A stretch of 55,561 bases of DNA. Origin: JANXPZ01 sp033853925 (GTDB lineage: Bacteria > Eisenbacteria > RBG-16-71-46). Position numbers and translations under genes: made by a program. Where the stretch lies: the NCBI GenBank assembly GCA_033853925.1, contig JAWOLC010000027.1:1-55561 (forward strand). Reading direction: 5' to 3'. Positions 25,520-34,833 of this stretch are shown here, piece by piece (within the stretch, counting starts at the first letter, position 1; each line of letters begins with the position of its first letter). The notes beneath the pieces were generated by a model that was not told the origin of the DNA, ran no database searches, and worked only from the letters and a program-made list of their open reading frames with translations.

Positions 25520-26853
25520 GCGCGCGCTCGGCGGACGCGGGGCGCGCGGGACCGGGGTTGGCGATCGAGTCGGCCACGGCGCACGTCGAGGTGCTGGTGT
25601 CGGGGCCCGACGGGGAGGCGCTCGCCCTGGGCGCGGAAGAGGTGGGGCACGGCCACACCCGCCGCCTGACGCCGCTCGTGACGGCCACGCTCGCGCGCGC
25701 GCGGCTCGAGGCGCGCGCGCTGGCCTGGATCGCCGCCGATCTCGGTCCTGGCTCGTTCACGGGCGTGCGGGTCGGACTGGCCACGGCCGAGGCCCTGGCG
25801 CTCGCCGCGGGCGCGCCGCTGCTGGGCGCCTCGTCGCTGGCGGCGCTGGCCCTGGCCGCCGGGCGCGAGGCCTGGAGCCGGGTGGGGCGGGCGCTCCTCG
25901 TGCCGCTCGTGCCGGGCGGCCGCCGCGACCTCTACGCGGGCTTCTTCCACCTCGACCCGCGTGGGCGCGTGACGCTCCTGGCCGCGCCGCGCGTCGGGCC
26001 GACGGCCGAGGTGCTGGAGGCGGCGGCCGAGGCCCGCGCCGCCCTGCCCCGCGGTGCCGGACTCCACTTCCTGGGGCCGGGCGCCGCCCGCGAGCGGGAC
26101 ACCCTCGAGCGCTCCGCGCCCGGCAGCACGCGGGCGGCCTGGCGCTTCGCCGGGCTCTCGGCGCTGGACCTGGCCCGGGCCGCGCGCTCCGGCCTCGGGC
26201 CCGCGTCGGGCCTGCCCGCCGCCGGCGCCACGCCGCGCCCTCTCTACGTGCGCTCGGCGCAGGCCGAGGAGCGCGTGCGCCGCGCGGCCCTGGCCTCGCG
26301 GCGGATCACGATTCGCCCGCTCGAGCCGCGCGACCTCGGGATCGTGTGCGCGATCGAGAAGCAGGTGTTCAGCGACCCCTGGCCCGAGTCCTTCTTCCGC
26401 TCCGAGCTGGCCCAGGCCATGGTCTGGGCGCGGGTGGCGGAGAGCGAGGGCGCGCTCGCCGGCTATCTCGTGGCCTGGCTGGGGGCGGGCGAGGGGCACC
26501 TCGGCAACCTGGCCGTGGCGCCGGAGGCGCGCCGCCGCGGGATCGCGCGGGCGTTGCTCGACGACCTGCTCGAGCGGGCCGTCCGGCTGGGGGTCGGGCA
26601 CCTCACCCTGGAGGTGCGGGTCGGCAACTTCGCGGCCCAGGCGCTCTACCGCGCGTACGGATTCCGGCTGGCGGGCGTGCGGCGTGGGTATTATCGTGAC
26701 ACGGGCGAAGACGCGCTGGTGATGGCCTGGCGCCCACCAGGCTCGGGTGTCGCCTCCGGAGCGGCCGGGGCCGGCGGGAGCCGGGCGGAAGCGAGCGACG
26801 CGGCCGCGGCCGCTCCGCGCCCGCTGGCGAACCCCGCGGAAGCGGACTCATGA
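25516..26853 (+). CDS. tsaB-rimI: TsaB-RimI fusion: t6A synthesis subunit joined to ribosomal protein N-acetyltransferase
   Basis: The 445-residue protein combines two normally separate genes. Residues 1 to about 250 are TsaB, a kinase-fold scaffold of the t6A complex (GLAIESATAHVEVLV, IAADLGPGSFTGVRVGLA). Residues 255-410 are a GNAT acetyltransferase of the RimI type (ITIRPLEPRDLGIV, acetyl-CoA site AVAPEARRRGIARALL, ALYRAYGFRLAGVRRGYY), which acetylates the N-terminus of ribosomal protein S18. A 35-residue Ala/Gly/Pro tail ends it. tsaB and rimI are neighbours in many genomes and fusions are known, which supports a real fusion rather than an assembly artefact. ATG overlaps the tsaE stop. 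Confidence 0.92.
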   Translation: MSARSADAGRAGPGLAIESATAHVEVLVSGPDGEALALGAEEVGHGHTRRLTPLVTATLARARLEARALAWIAADLGPGSFTGVRVGLATAEALALAAGAPLLGASSLAALALAAGREAWSRVGRALLVPLVPGGRRDLYAGFFHLDPRGRVTLLAAPRVGPTAEVLEAAAEARAALPRGAGLHFLGPGAARERDTLERSAPGSTRAAWRFAGLSALDLARAARSGLGPASGLPAAGATPRPLYVRSAQAEERVRRAALASRRITIRPLEPRDLGIVCAIEKQVFSDPWPESFFRSELAQAMVWARVAESEGALAGYLVAWLGAGEGHLGNLAVAPEARRRGIARALLDDLLERAVRLGVGHLTLEVRVGNFAAQALYRAYGFRLAGVRRGYYRDTGEDALVMAWRPPGSGVASGAAGAGGSRAEASDAAAAAPRPLANPAEADS

Positions 26854-26869
26854 ACGAGACGGGCCGACC

Positions 26870-27817
26870 ATGTCCTGGCTGAAACGCGAGCGCACCCGCG
26901 TCAAGACGCGGAAGAGAGAGGAACGCAGCGAGGTCCCCGAAGGCCTGTGGACCAAGTGCGAGGGCTGCGGCGAGGCGCTCTTCCAGACCGTGCTGCAGGA
27001 GAACCTCTGGACCTGCCCGCACTGTGACCACCACTTCCGCGTGCCGGCCCGCGTCTACCTCGGCTTCCTCGTGGATCCCGACTCCTTCGAGGAGCGCTAC
27101 GCCGGGCTGGCGGCCGCCGACCCCCTGGAGTTCCGGGACGCCAAGATGCGCTACCCCGACCGCATCCGCCACGCGCAGAACGAGACGGGCATGGCCGACG
27201 CGGCGCTCGCGGGCGTGGCGACCATCGGCGGAAAGCCCGTGAGCCTGACGGTGATGGACTTCTTCTTCATGGGCGGCAGCATGGGCTCGGTCGTGGGCGA
27301 GAAGGTGGCGCGCTCGATCGAAGCCGCGCTGGCCGAGCGGCGGGCCCTGGTGATCGTCTCGTCCACCGGCGGGGCGCGGATGCAGGAAGGGATCCTCTCG
27401 CTCATGCAGATGGCCAAGACCTCGGCGCTGCTGGCGCGGCTGCAGGACGAGCGCCTGCCCTTCCTCTCGGTCCTCACCGACCCCTCCACGGCCGGCGTGC
27501 TGGCCTCGTACGCTTCGCTGGGCGACGTGGTGCTGGCCGAGCCCAAGGCGCTGGTGGGCTTCGCCGGGGCGCGGGTGATTCGCCAGACGATCGGCGAGGA
27601 GCTGCCGGAAGGCTTCCAGCGCGCCGAATTCGTGCGCGAGAAGGGCTTCGTCGACCGGGTCGTGCACCGCAAGCGGATGCGCGAGGAGGTCGCCCGCCTG
27701 CTCGAGTTCTTCTGGCGCTCCACCCGCGGCTTCGCCGCCGACGGGCAGCCGTCGCCCCATCCCTTCGCGCTCCCCGTGATCCCCGACCCGGCGGAGGAAG
27801 CATCACGCCCGCGGTGA
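26870..27817 (+). CDS. accD: Acetyl-CoA carboxylase carboxyltransferase subunit beta
   Basis: This 315-residue subunit carries the N-terminal zinc ribbon (CEGC and CPHC) and the crotonase-like carboxyltransferase domain (MDFFFMGGSMGSVVGEK, SSTGGARMQEGILSLMQMAK, LTDPSTAGVLASYASLGD). With AccA it moves the carboxyl group from biotin to acetyl-CoA, the first step of fatty acid synthesis. The ATG is 16 bp after the tsaB-rimI stop. The stop overlaps the GTG of folC, a widespread accD-folC order. Confidence 0.97.
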   Translation: MSWLKRERTRVKTRKREERSEVPEGLWTKCEGCGEALFQTVLQENLWTCPHCDHHFRVPARVYLGFLVDPDSFEERYAGLAAADPLEFRDAKMRYPDRIRHAQNETGMADAALAGVATIGGKPVSLTVMDFFFMGGSMGSVVGEKVARSIEAALAERRALVIVSSTGGARMQEGILSLMQMAKTSALLARLQDERLPFLSVLTDPSTAGVLASYASLGDVVLAEPKALVGFAGARVIRQTIGEELPEGFQRAEFVREKGFVDRVVHRKRMREEVARLLEFFWRSTRGFAADGQPSPHPFALPVIPDPAEEASRPR

Positions 27818-29133
27818 GCCTCCAGCAGTCGCTCGAAGCGCTGTACGGCCTGGAGCGCCGACGCGACAAGCTCGGTCTCGAAGGCACGCGGGCGCTGCTC
27901 GGCGCGCTCGGCGATCCCCAGTCCGAATGGGCCTCCGTGCACGTCGCGGGCACGAACGGCAAGGGCTCGGTGTGCGCCCTGATCGAGCGCGTGCTCCGCG
28001 AGGCGGGCGTGCGCACGGGCCTGTTCACCTCCCCGCACCTCGTGGACTTCCGCGAGCGCATTCGCGTGGAGGGCGAGTGGGCGGACGAGCGCCGCCTGGC
28101 GCGCCGCCTGGCGCTGGTGAGCCGCCTGCCCGAGGGGCGCGACCGCACCTTCTTCGAGGTGTGCACCGCGCTGGCCTTCGACGACTTCGCGGCGCGCGAG
28201 GTGGAATGGGCGGTGGTGGAGGTGGGGCTGGGCGGGCGCCTGGACACGACCAACGTCCTCGATTCCTCGCTCGCGGTCGTCACCTCCGTGGGTCTCGACC
28301 ACGTGGAGATCCTGGGCGACACCCTGGCCAAGGTGGCGGCCGAGAAGGCGGGCATCGTCAAGCCCGGCGTGCCGGTGGTGAGCGGGCTGGACCCCGGGGA
28401 GGCGGAGTCCGTGGTCGCGCGGGCGGCCGACGAGCGCGGGGCGCGGCTGGTGCGCGCGGCCGACCGGGTCGCGGCCCGCTGGGGCGGCGACGGACCCGGC
28501 GGCCTGCGCGCCTCCGTCGAGGTGGAGCCGTGGGGACGGCTCGAGCTCACCTGTCCGCTCCACGGCCGGCATCAGCTCGCCAACGCCCGCACCGCGCTGG
28601 CCGCGCTCTCGGTCCTGGCCGAGAGCGGGGTCGAGATCGAGTCCGAGGCGGTCGTCGAGGGCTTCGCCGCCACGCGCTGGCCCGGCCGCCTGGAGGCCTG
28701 CCCCGGCGAGCCGCGGCTGTGGTGGGACGGGGCGCACAACCCCGACGGCTTCGCGGCGCTCACGCGGGCCTGGAGCGAGGACCTCGCCTTCGCGCCCCCG
28801 GCCGCGCTGGTCCTGGCGCTGTCCCGCGACAAGGACGTGGAGGCGATCGCCCGCCGGCTCGCGGCCTGGGTCCCGCCGGCGCGGTTGCTCGTCACCCAGT
28901 CGCGGAACGCGCGGGCGCTGCCCACGGGCGCGCTGGCCGAGCGCTGCGCGGCGGCGGGCGTCGCCGCGGAGCCGGTGAGCGGCGTGGCGGCGGCGCTCGA
29001 GACGGCGCTGGCCGCGAGCGGGCCGGCGGCGGGCGGCGAACCCGAAGGCGAGCGGGTGCTGCTCTGCGGCTCGTTCTTCGCGGTGGCCGAGGCGATGGAA
29101 GTCTTCGGTGGGGCGCCGGGGGAGTGGCTGTGA
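27814..29133 (+). CDS. folC: Folylpolyglutamate synthase / dihydrofolate synthase
   Basis: This 439-residue Mur-ligase-type enzyme adds glutamate to folates. Visible motifs are the P-loop HVAGTNGKGSV, LFTSPHLVDFRERI, VEVGLGGRLDTTN, TSVGLDHVEILGDT and WWDGAHNPDG. The GTG start overlaps the accD stop. The stop overlaps the lptD start, so accD, folC and lptD form a translationally coupled series. Linking folate and fatty-acid genes to an outer membrane gene probably reflects growth-rate-linked expression (inference). Confidence 0.96.
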   Translation: MSLQQSLEALYGLERRRDKLGLEGTRALLGALGDPQSEWASVHVAGTNGKGSVCALIERVLREAGVRTGLFTSPHLVDFRERIRVEGEWADERRLARRLALVSRLPEGRDRTFFEVCTALAFDDFAAREVEWAVVEVGLGGRLDTTNVLDSSLAVVTSVGLDHVEILGDTLAKVAAEKAGIVKPGVPVVSGLDPGEAESVVARAADERGARLVRAADRVAARWGGDGPGGLRASVEVEPWGRLELTCPLHGRHQLANARTALAALSVLAESGVEIESEAVVEGFAATRWPGRLEACPGEPRLWWDGAHNPDGFAALTRAWSEDLAFAPPAALVLALSRDKDVEAIARRLAAWVPPARLLVTQSRNARALPTGALAERCAAAGVAAEPVSGVAAALETALAASGPAAGGEPEGERVLLCGSFFAVAEAMEVFGGAPGEWL

Positions 29134-32100
29134 GCCGCGCCTCCTGGCTGCTCGCCCTGGTGGCGCTGGCCGTTGCCGCGCCCTGCGGCCGCGCCCAGAC
29201 GGCCGGCGAGCCGCCGCTCAACATCACCGCCGACAACATGAGCGGCAGCCACGGGCCCGAAGGCGACTTCGTCATGCTGAACGGCAACGTGCACATCACC
29301 CGCGGCCGCACCGTGCTGACCGCGGACTCGGGGCGCTACTACAAGGCGCAGGGCATGCTCTACCTGGACGGGCGCGTGACCATGGTGGACAGCCTCACGA
29401 CCCTGACCTGCGACCACGCCTCCTACTCGGAGAACGAGGACCGGCTCTACGTCCAGGGCAACGTGAAGATCGTGGACAAGGACGCGGTGCTGCAGGCGCC
29501 CTCGGGCATCTACGACCGCCGCACGGGACGGGCGGACCTGGCCGGGCCCGTCCAGGGCCGGGACCGCCGGCTGCGGCTCGTCTCGGACCGCGCCGTCTAC
29601 CTCCGCGACTCCGCGCTCGTGCAGGCGCGCGACCACGTGCACGGCGTGGACGAGGAGCACAAGACCGAGATCGATGCCGACTCCGTGGACTACGACCGCA
29701 ACACCAAGGTGGCGGTGGCGACCGGCCATCCCGTGATGCGGGCGAAGAGCGACGACGGCCGGGTGATCGAGCTGCGCGCCCGGCGGCTCGTGGTGGACAC
29801 CGAGAAGCGCCTGGCGGAGGCCATCGACTCGGTGCGGGTGGCGCGCGACACGCTGCAGGCGAGCGGCACGCACGCGCTCTTCGACGACGTGGCCCAGCAG
29901 GGCTGGCTCACCGGCCATCCGCGGGCCTGGGACGACCAGACCACGGTGACCGGCGACACGCTCGAGTTCCTGACCGAGAAGCGCGCGATCAAGGAGGTCG
30001 TCGTGCGGCCCAACGCGGTCATGGACTACCTGGGCAGCCGACCGGGCTCGGTGGGCGAGAAGAGCCGTCTCACCGGCGACACGGTGAGCGTCTTCTTCAC
30101 CCACCACGACATCGACAGCCTGGTGGCCGTGGGCTCGGCCCACGACGAGTACAGCGGCGCCGCGCGCGCCGGGAAGACGGCGGAGCGGAACGACGCCTCC
30201 GGCGACACCATCACCGTGTTCTTCCGGGAGCGGAAGATCGACCGCGCCCAGGCCCGGGGTCATGCCCTCGGCGTGTACCGCATCGCCGTGGCCGTGGGCG
30301 ACACCGCCGCCGCCAAGAAGGAGGTGGTGAAGTACGACGCCAAGCGGATCGAGTTCCGCGTGCCCGAGAGCACGATCATGCTCGACCAGGCCGCCCACCT
30401 GGTCTACCAGGATCTCGAGCTGAACGCGGGGCAGGTCCGCTACGACATCGAGCGGCAGACGCTGGTGGCCGAAGGCAAGCCCATCCTCGCCGACCGCGGC
30501 GAGGAGGTGAACGGTCAGCTCATGAGCTACGACCTGGGCACGCGCATCGGCACGATCTACTCGGCGGAGACCAGCTACGAGAAAGGCCTGTACCACGGCG
30601 AGCGCATCCGCAAGGTGGGCGAGGACGAGCTGGACGTGATGAACGGCTCCTACAGCACGTGCAACCTGCCCAAGCCGCACTACCACTTCTCGTCGCACTG
30701 GATGAAGATCTATCTCAAGGACAAGCTGGTGGCGAAGCCGGTGGTCTTCTACATCGAGAACGTGCCCCTGCTGGCGCTGCCCTTCTGGGTGTTCCCGGTC
30801 AAGCCGGGCCGGCATTCGGGCTTCCTCTTCCCGCAGTTCGAATTCGGCTTGAACAACCAGGCGGGCCAGTTCATCCGCAACGCCGGCTACTACTGGGCCC
30901 CCAACGACTACATGGACCTCACGGCCTCGGGCGACTACTACCAGGCCGATCCCTCCTGGGTGCTGCGCGGCGAGGGGAACTACAAGCTGCTCTACCTGCT
31001 GGAAGGGTCGTTCAACGGCAGCTACGCCCGCGACGAGAGCCCGCTGAACCGCTCCGAGAATTGGGACTTCAGCGCCAGCCACAACCAGGAGATCTCCCCG
31101 CGGACGCGGCTCACCGCGCAGGGGAACTTCGTCTCCAGCAAGAACTACAACTCGAGCGACCTCTTCGGCCGCCCGCTGTCGCAGCGGCTGAACCGCTTCC
31201 TCACCTCCAGCGTCGCGCTCTCCCACAACGCGGACTGGGCGAGCATCAACGTGGTGGTCGACCGGCGCCAGGACCTGGACGCGGACCAGAACCTGATCGA
31301 CGCGAACAGCACGGTCCAGCAGCCCCTGGGCACGGTGGCCTCGCTGCCCAACCTCACCAGCACGAACCCCAGCGTCTCCGTGTCCTTCCCGACCCGGGCC
31401 CTGGGCAGCCTGGGCCTGCTCAAGAACACGCCGCTCAAGAACGCCCTGCGCACCCTCTACTTCGGGCTCAACAGCCAGTTCCTCTCGTACTCGGAGCGCC
31501 GGGGCTTCGTCGCGGGCCACATCCCCTTCGCCGCCGACTCGAGCCGCGACTCCATCACCGCGCTGGGCGAGTCGTCCACGACCCGGCGGGCGCTCTCGAA
31601 CAGCCTCAGCCTCTCCGACTCCCGCCACGCCTTCGGCTGGATCAACATCCAGCCCTCGGTGCGGGCCAACGTCGTCGTGTTCGACCACGACCAGCTCGGC
31701 CACCAGATCGTGCCGGCCTCGGTCTGGTCCAGCTCCGTCACCATGAGCTCCACCTTCTACGGCACGTTCCGGCCCCGGGTGCTGGGGATCGACGGTCTCA
31801 GGCACGTCGTCTCGCCGAGCCTCTCCATGTCGTACAGCCCCGAGTTCAAGGGGCTCACCTACGTGGACACGGCGGGAGTCCGGCAGAACCGCTTCCTCGG
31901 CTTCTCCGGCATCGGCATCTCCGGCTTCGAGCAGTCCTTCCTCAACTTCGGCCTGGACCAGCGGCTGCAGGCCAAGCTGAAGCACGGGGAGAACGTCACC
32001 CGCCTCGACAACCTGCTCTCCTGGAGCCTCGGCGGCTCGTACGACTTCCTCTACCGGCAGCACGGGCTCCCGCATCCGCTCTCGCTGCTCTCGTCCACGG

Positions 32101-32624
32101 TGCTCCTGCAGCCGCCGAACTACGCGAACGCCAGCCTGAGCTGGAGCACCGACGTCTACAATCCGCGCCCGCTGCGGGCCCTCAGCTACAACCTGGGCCT
32201 CAACCTGGCCAGTGGCGGGCAGCGCCGCAACACGCCCGACCTGCCCCTCGACCAGAAGGCCACCAGCGAGTCCAACGAGAACTGGTCGCTGGGGCTCGCC
32301 TACTCCTACTCGGGCGCCTACGCCACCGACGTCTTCGGCGGCACCTCCTGGGCCAGCCAGAGGACGGCGAACGCGGTGGCGCGGTACCAGCTCAGCCCCT
32401 CGTGGTCGCTCGAGTACTCGGCCTCCCTCGACCTGACCCTGAACAGCATCCAGACCCAGCAATTCCAGCTCACGCGCGACCTCCACTGCTGGCAGGCGAT
32501 CTTCACCCGCACGTTCATCGTGGGCGGCGAGACGGAGTACTACTTCCGCCTGCAGGTGAAGGATCAGAAGGAGATCTACGTGGAGCGCGGCACCCGCGTG
32601 GGCAGCCTCGGGGGCATCCAGTAG
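29130..32624 (+). CDS. lptD: LPS-assembly protein LptD / OstA-type outer membrane protein
   Basis: The 1164-residue precursor begins with a signal peptide (LLALVALAVAAPCGRAQ). About 500 residues of OstA/LptA-like beta-jellyroll repeats follow (NITADNMSGS, LNGNVHITRGRTVLTADS, VQGNVKIVDKDAVLQA, TVTGDTLEFLTE). The rest is a beta-barrel with alternating aromatic strands (YYWAPNDYMDLTASGDYYQ, NGSYARDESPLNRSENWDF). LptD places lipopolysaccharide in the outer leaflet. It is much longer than the roughly 780 residues of E. coli LptD, because the jellyroll part is extended as in FCB-group proteins. GTG 29130 overlaps the folC stop; GTG 29124 is an alternative. Its presence implies an LPS-type outer membrane. 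Confidence 0.92.
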   Translation: MSRASWLLALVALAVAAPCGRAQTAGEPPLNITADNMSGSHGPEGDFVMLNGNVHITRGRTVLTADSGRYYKAQGMLYLDGRVTMVDSLTTLTCDHASYSENEDRLYVQGNVKIVDKDAVLQAPSGIYDRRTGRADLAGPVQGRDRRLRLVSDRAVYLRDSALVQARDHVHGVDEEHKTEIDADSVDYDRNTKVAVATGHPVMRAKSDDGRVIELRARRLVVDTEKRLAEAIDSVRVARDTLQASGTHALFDDVAQQGWLTGHPRAWDDQTTVTGDTLEFLTEKRAIKEVVVRPNAVMDYLGSRPGSVGEKSRLTGDTVSVFFTHHDIDSLVAVGSAHDEYSGAARAGKTAERNDASGDTITVFFRERKIDRAQARGHALGVYRIAVAVGDTAAAKKEVVKYDAKRIEFRVPESTIMLDQAAHLVYQDLELNAGQVRYDIERQTLVAEGKPILADRGEEVNGQLMSYDLGTRIGTIYSAETSYEKGLYHGERIRKVGEDELDVMNGSYSTCNLPKPHYHFSSHWMKIYLKDKLVAKPVVFYIENVPLLALPFWVFPVKPGRHSGFLFPQFEFGLNNQAGQFIRNAGYYWAPNDYMDLTASGDYYQADPSWVLRGEGNYKLLYLLEGSFNGSYARDESPLNRSENWDFSASHNQEISPRTRLTAQGNFVSSKNYNSSDLFGRPLSQRLNRFLTSSVALSHNADWASINVVVDRRQDLDADQNLIDANSTVQQPLGTVASLPNLTSTNPSVSVSFPTRALGSLGLLKNTPLKNALRTLYFGLNSQFLSYSERRGFVAGHIPFAADSSRDSITALGESSTTRRALSNSLSLSDSRHAFGWINIQPSVRANVVVFDHDQLGHQIVPASVWSSSVTMSSTFYGTFRPRVLGIDGLRHVVSPSLSMSYSPEFKGLTYVDTAGVRQNRFLGFSGIGISGFEQSFLNFGLDQRLQAKLKHGENVTRLDNLLSWSLGGSYDFLYRQHGLPHPLSLLSSTVLLQPPNYANASLSWSTDVYNPRPLRALSYNLGLNLASGGQRRNTPDLPLDQKATSESNENWSLGLAYSYSGAYATDVFGGTSWASQRTANAVARYQLSPSWSLEYSASLDLTLNSIQTQQFQLTRDLHCWQAIFTRTFIVGGETEYYFRLQVKDQKEIYVERGTRVGSLGGIQ

Positions 32625-32847
32625 CGCCGCTGGCTGTCAGGCGGAGGCGACACTTTCCCCGCACCGCGAGCGCGGTGTCCTACTCGCCGCCTCCGGTGCC
32701 CGCAGGCAATCCTCGCATTGGCGCGGCGATGAGCGTTCCCCCCGTGCGCTGGCTCTCTCCTGGTTCGGGAGTTGCGTCGGCCCAAGGGGGCTGGCCTGCC
32801 GGAAGCGTGCGGGCGTCGAGTCAGGCTGGACCCCCCGGAGCCTGGAG

Positions 32848-33111
32848 ATGCCCGAGAGCCGCATCATCATCGAGTGCCCGCTCTGCCGGTGCCGCATGGA
32901 GGTGCCGCGCCGAGGCGGTCCGGCGCAGTTCACGTGCCGCAACGGGCACCGATTCGTGCGGAGCTCGCGGGGCGAAGGCGCATCGCGGCGCCCGCGCGCA
33001 CCACTGCTGACGCTGGTCCTCTTCGCCCTGGCGGTGGCGATCGCTCTCGTGCTCGCCATGGCCGTAGCCCGCTTCTGGTTGCCATTGGGGGCGACGATGC
33101 GTTCGGGATGA
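32848..33111 (+). CDS. Small zinc-ribbon membrane protein
   Basis: The protein has 87 residues. Cys10, Cys13 and Cys15 (ECPLCRCRM) together with the Cys30/His33 region (TCRNGHRF) form a probable zinc ribbon. A basic linker follows, and a C-terminal transmembrane helix lies at about residues 51-77 (LLTLVLFALAVAIALVLAMAVARFWL in part). GGAG lies just before the ATG. The layout is a cytoplasmic zinc domain tethered to the membrane; no specific role was recognised. Confidence 0.75.
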   Translation: MPESRIIIECPLCRCRMEVPRRGGPAQFTCRNGHRFVRSSRGEGASRRPRAPLLTLVLFALAVAIALVLAMAVARFWLPLGATMRSG

Positions 33112-33385
33112 GCCGCAGGGCCGCGATCCGCAGGGGGGCCGCGCGGAATCGACGGCCGACGGGCAGGGGCCTGGGGACCCGCCGGAGGGGATCCGGTACT
33201 CTGAGAGCCGCGTGGAAGACCGCCGTATCGGCATGGACTGTGGGCTGTGCCGGCGAGGTCGAAGCGCGGCTCTTGGTTGGGGGAGGGTGGCGGGGCTGCT
33301 GTGGGGCGTGGGCTTCCCGCAAGGCCCCTGTCCCTCGGTCGTGAAGCGGGGAAGCGGATCGCGGCTCCGCGGGCATGGCCTGTTG

Positions 33386-33401
33386 TATAGTGACGGCCAT
33401 G
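33386..33401 (+). promoter_or_regulatory. -10 box immediately before an ATG (possible leaderless transcript)
   Basis: TATAGT (33386-33391) lies 7 bp before the ATG at 33399. A start point 7 nt after the -10 would coincide with the start codon. No Shine-Dalgarno is present. No good -35 is seen. Confidence 0.35.
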
Positions 33402-34640
33402 CTTCGCTGGCACCTGGCCTGCGATACGTGTGAGGCCGCCGCGTGGGTCGGTCCCTCCGCCACCGGGTTCGACGCCTGGTGCGAGAGCTGCCAGAGCGCG
33501 CGAGGTCTGCCGGCAGGCGCGGTCCAGGAGGCGACGTGCCCGGAGTGCGGCCACCGCCTCAGCACGGGCGAGCTGCGCTTCGAGGAGTTCTTCGGCGAGC
33601 TGCAGAACGTGGCCGCGGCGCTCGCGGCCTGGAGCGGAGACCCCCGTCCCCTGGCGGAGCTGTTGCCCGAGCGGCCGCGCTTCCTCGTGGATCGCACGCC
33701 TCCGGAGCCCCGGGACGACGACCCGCCCGAGGCGCGGGCGGCGCTGGCGGCCCTCCGGGCGGGCAGCTTCCTCGAGGCGGGCTGGCTCCTCGAGCCCCTG
33801 GTGGCCGCTCCCCCGGGTCGGGCGGCCAGTCCTCGCCTGCTGTGGGCCCTGGGCGTCGCCCGCGAGCGCTCCGGAGAGCCGGCCGAGGCCGAAGCCTGCT
33901 ATGCCCGCGCCCTGGCCCCAGGGGGCGCCGGGGACGAAGCGGAGCGCCTGCGGCTCGCCCGGGGCTGCCTCCAAGCGCGGCGCGGCGACTTCGCCGGCGC
34001 CCGCCTGGACTTCGCGGCCGCGGGCGAGACGCGCCAGGCGCGCTGGAATCGGGCTGCCCTGCGCGTGCTCGAGGCCGTGGCCCGCGCTCCCGGGCGGCCG
34101 GACGCCGGAGCGATCGCCGAGGCGCGCGCGGAGGCCGGCGAGCCTTCGCCCCAGTGGAGCGATTTCACCGTGGGTCGCCTGCTGTGGACGGCGCTGGTCG
34201 AGCGTGCGCGGGCACGGCGCGCGCACGCAGAGCCGGGGCCGGCGCCCGACGATCCGGGGGAGACCGAGGCGCAGATCCTGGCCTGGGCGGAGACGTGCTT
34301 CGAGTTCGACACCTTCTGGGATCGGGCCCTGGTGTTGAGCGGGTACGCCACGCTCGGCATGAAGGAAGAGGCCGCGGCCTCGGCCGCCTCGCTGTGCGGA
34401 GCCCTGCTCGGCGCCCTGACCCGCGAGCCCTTCCTCCGCTCGCCGCCAGCGGCGCCCCTGGCGGCCGCGGTGCTGCGGGCTGCGCAGGCCGTGGCCGACG
34501 GCGAGCCCCGCTTGGCGCTGCGGGAGGTGCGCGCGCTGATGGAGCGCCGGGACGTGGGCCGCTACCGCGTGCCCTGCGTGGGCTGCGGCCGCGGCTCGAT
34601 CGGCGTGGACGCGGTCGAAGAGGACGAAGGGCTGGACTGA
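33399..34640 (+). CDS. TPR-like protein flanked by zinc-ribbon motifs
   Basis: The 413-residue protein opens with three CxxC pairs (CDTC at 8-11, CESC at 28-31, CPEC at 47-50), probably one or two zinc ribbons. The middle is helical and TPR-like (LLWALGVARERSGEPAEAEACYARAL, LRLARGCLQARRGDFAGARLDFAAAG). It ends with another zinc motif (CVGCGRGS). No enzyme motif is visible. Several rare tryptophans and a WAETCFEFDTFWDRALV segment suggest a folded core. It might be a scaffold or stress-sensing protein, but I do not recognise the family. Confidence 0.75.
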   Translation: MLRWHLACDTCEAAAWVGPSATGFDAWCESCQSARGLPAGAVQEATCPECGHRLSTGELRFEEFFGELQNVAAALAAWSGDPRPLAELLPERPRFLVDRTPPEPRDDDPPEARAALAALRAGSFLEAGWLLEPLVAAPPGRAASPRLLWALGVARERSGEPAEAEACYARALAPGGAGDEAERLRLARGCLQARRGDFAGARLDFAAAGETRQARWNRAALRVLEAVARAPGRPDAGAIAEARAEAGEPSPQWSDFTVGRLLWTALVERARARRAHAEPGPAPDDPGETEAQILAWAETCFEFDTFWDRALVLSGYATLGMKEEAAASAASLCGALLGALTREPFLRSPPAAPLAAAVLRAAQAVADGEPRLALREVRALMERRDVGRYRVPCVGCGRGSIGVDAVEEDEGLD

Positions 34641-34833
34641 GATGGCGGAGGCGCCGGCGCCGGCCGCGGGGCGGGCGAGGCGGAAGCGGGCTGGGGCGCG
34701 CCGGGCGGCTCCCCGGGCCGCTGCTTCTTCAAGAGTCCTTGCGGGCCGCGGCGCCGGAGATTGAAGAGCCCATTCGCTTGACCGGCTCCGGACATCTGAT
34801 TCGCCCTGTCCGCGTACGTTGACCGGCAACCTG

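Noticed and set aside
28572..32486. Very long open frame on the minus strand opposite lptD
   Set aside because: High-GC codon bias opens antisense frames. The sense frame has a signal peptide, OstA repeats and a beta-barrel, while the antisense protein is only Ala/Arg/His/Val-rich with no domain.
33112..33398. Small ORF between the two zinc-ribbon genes
   Set aside because: Short open frames have no ribosome site and no protein-like pattern.
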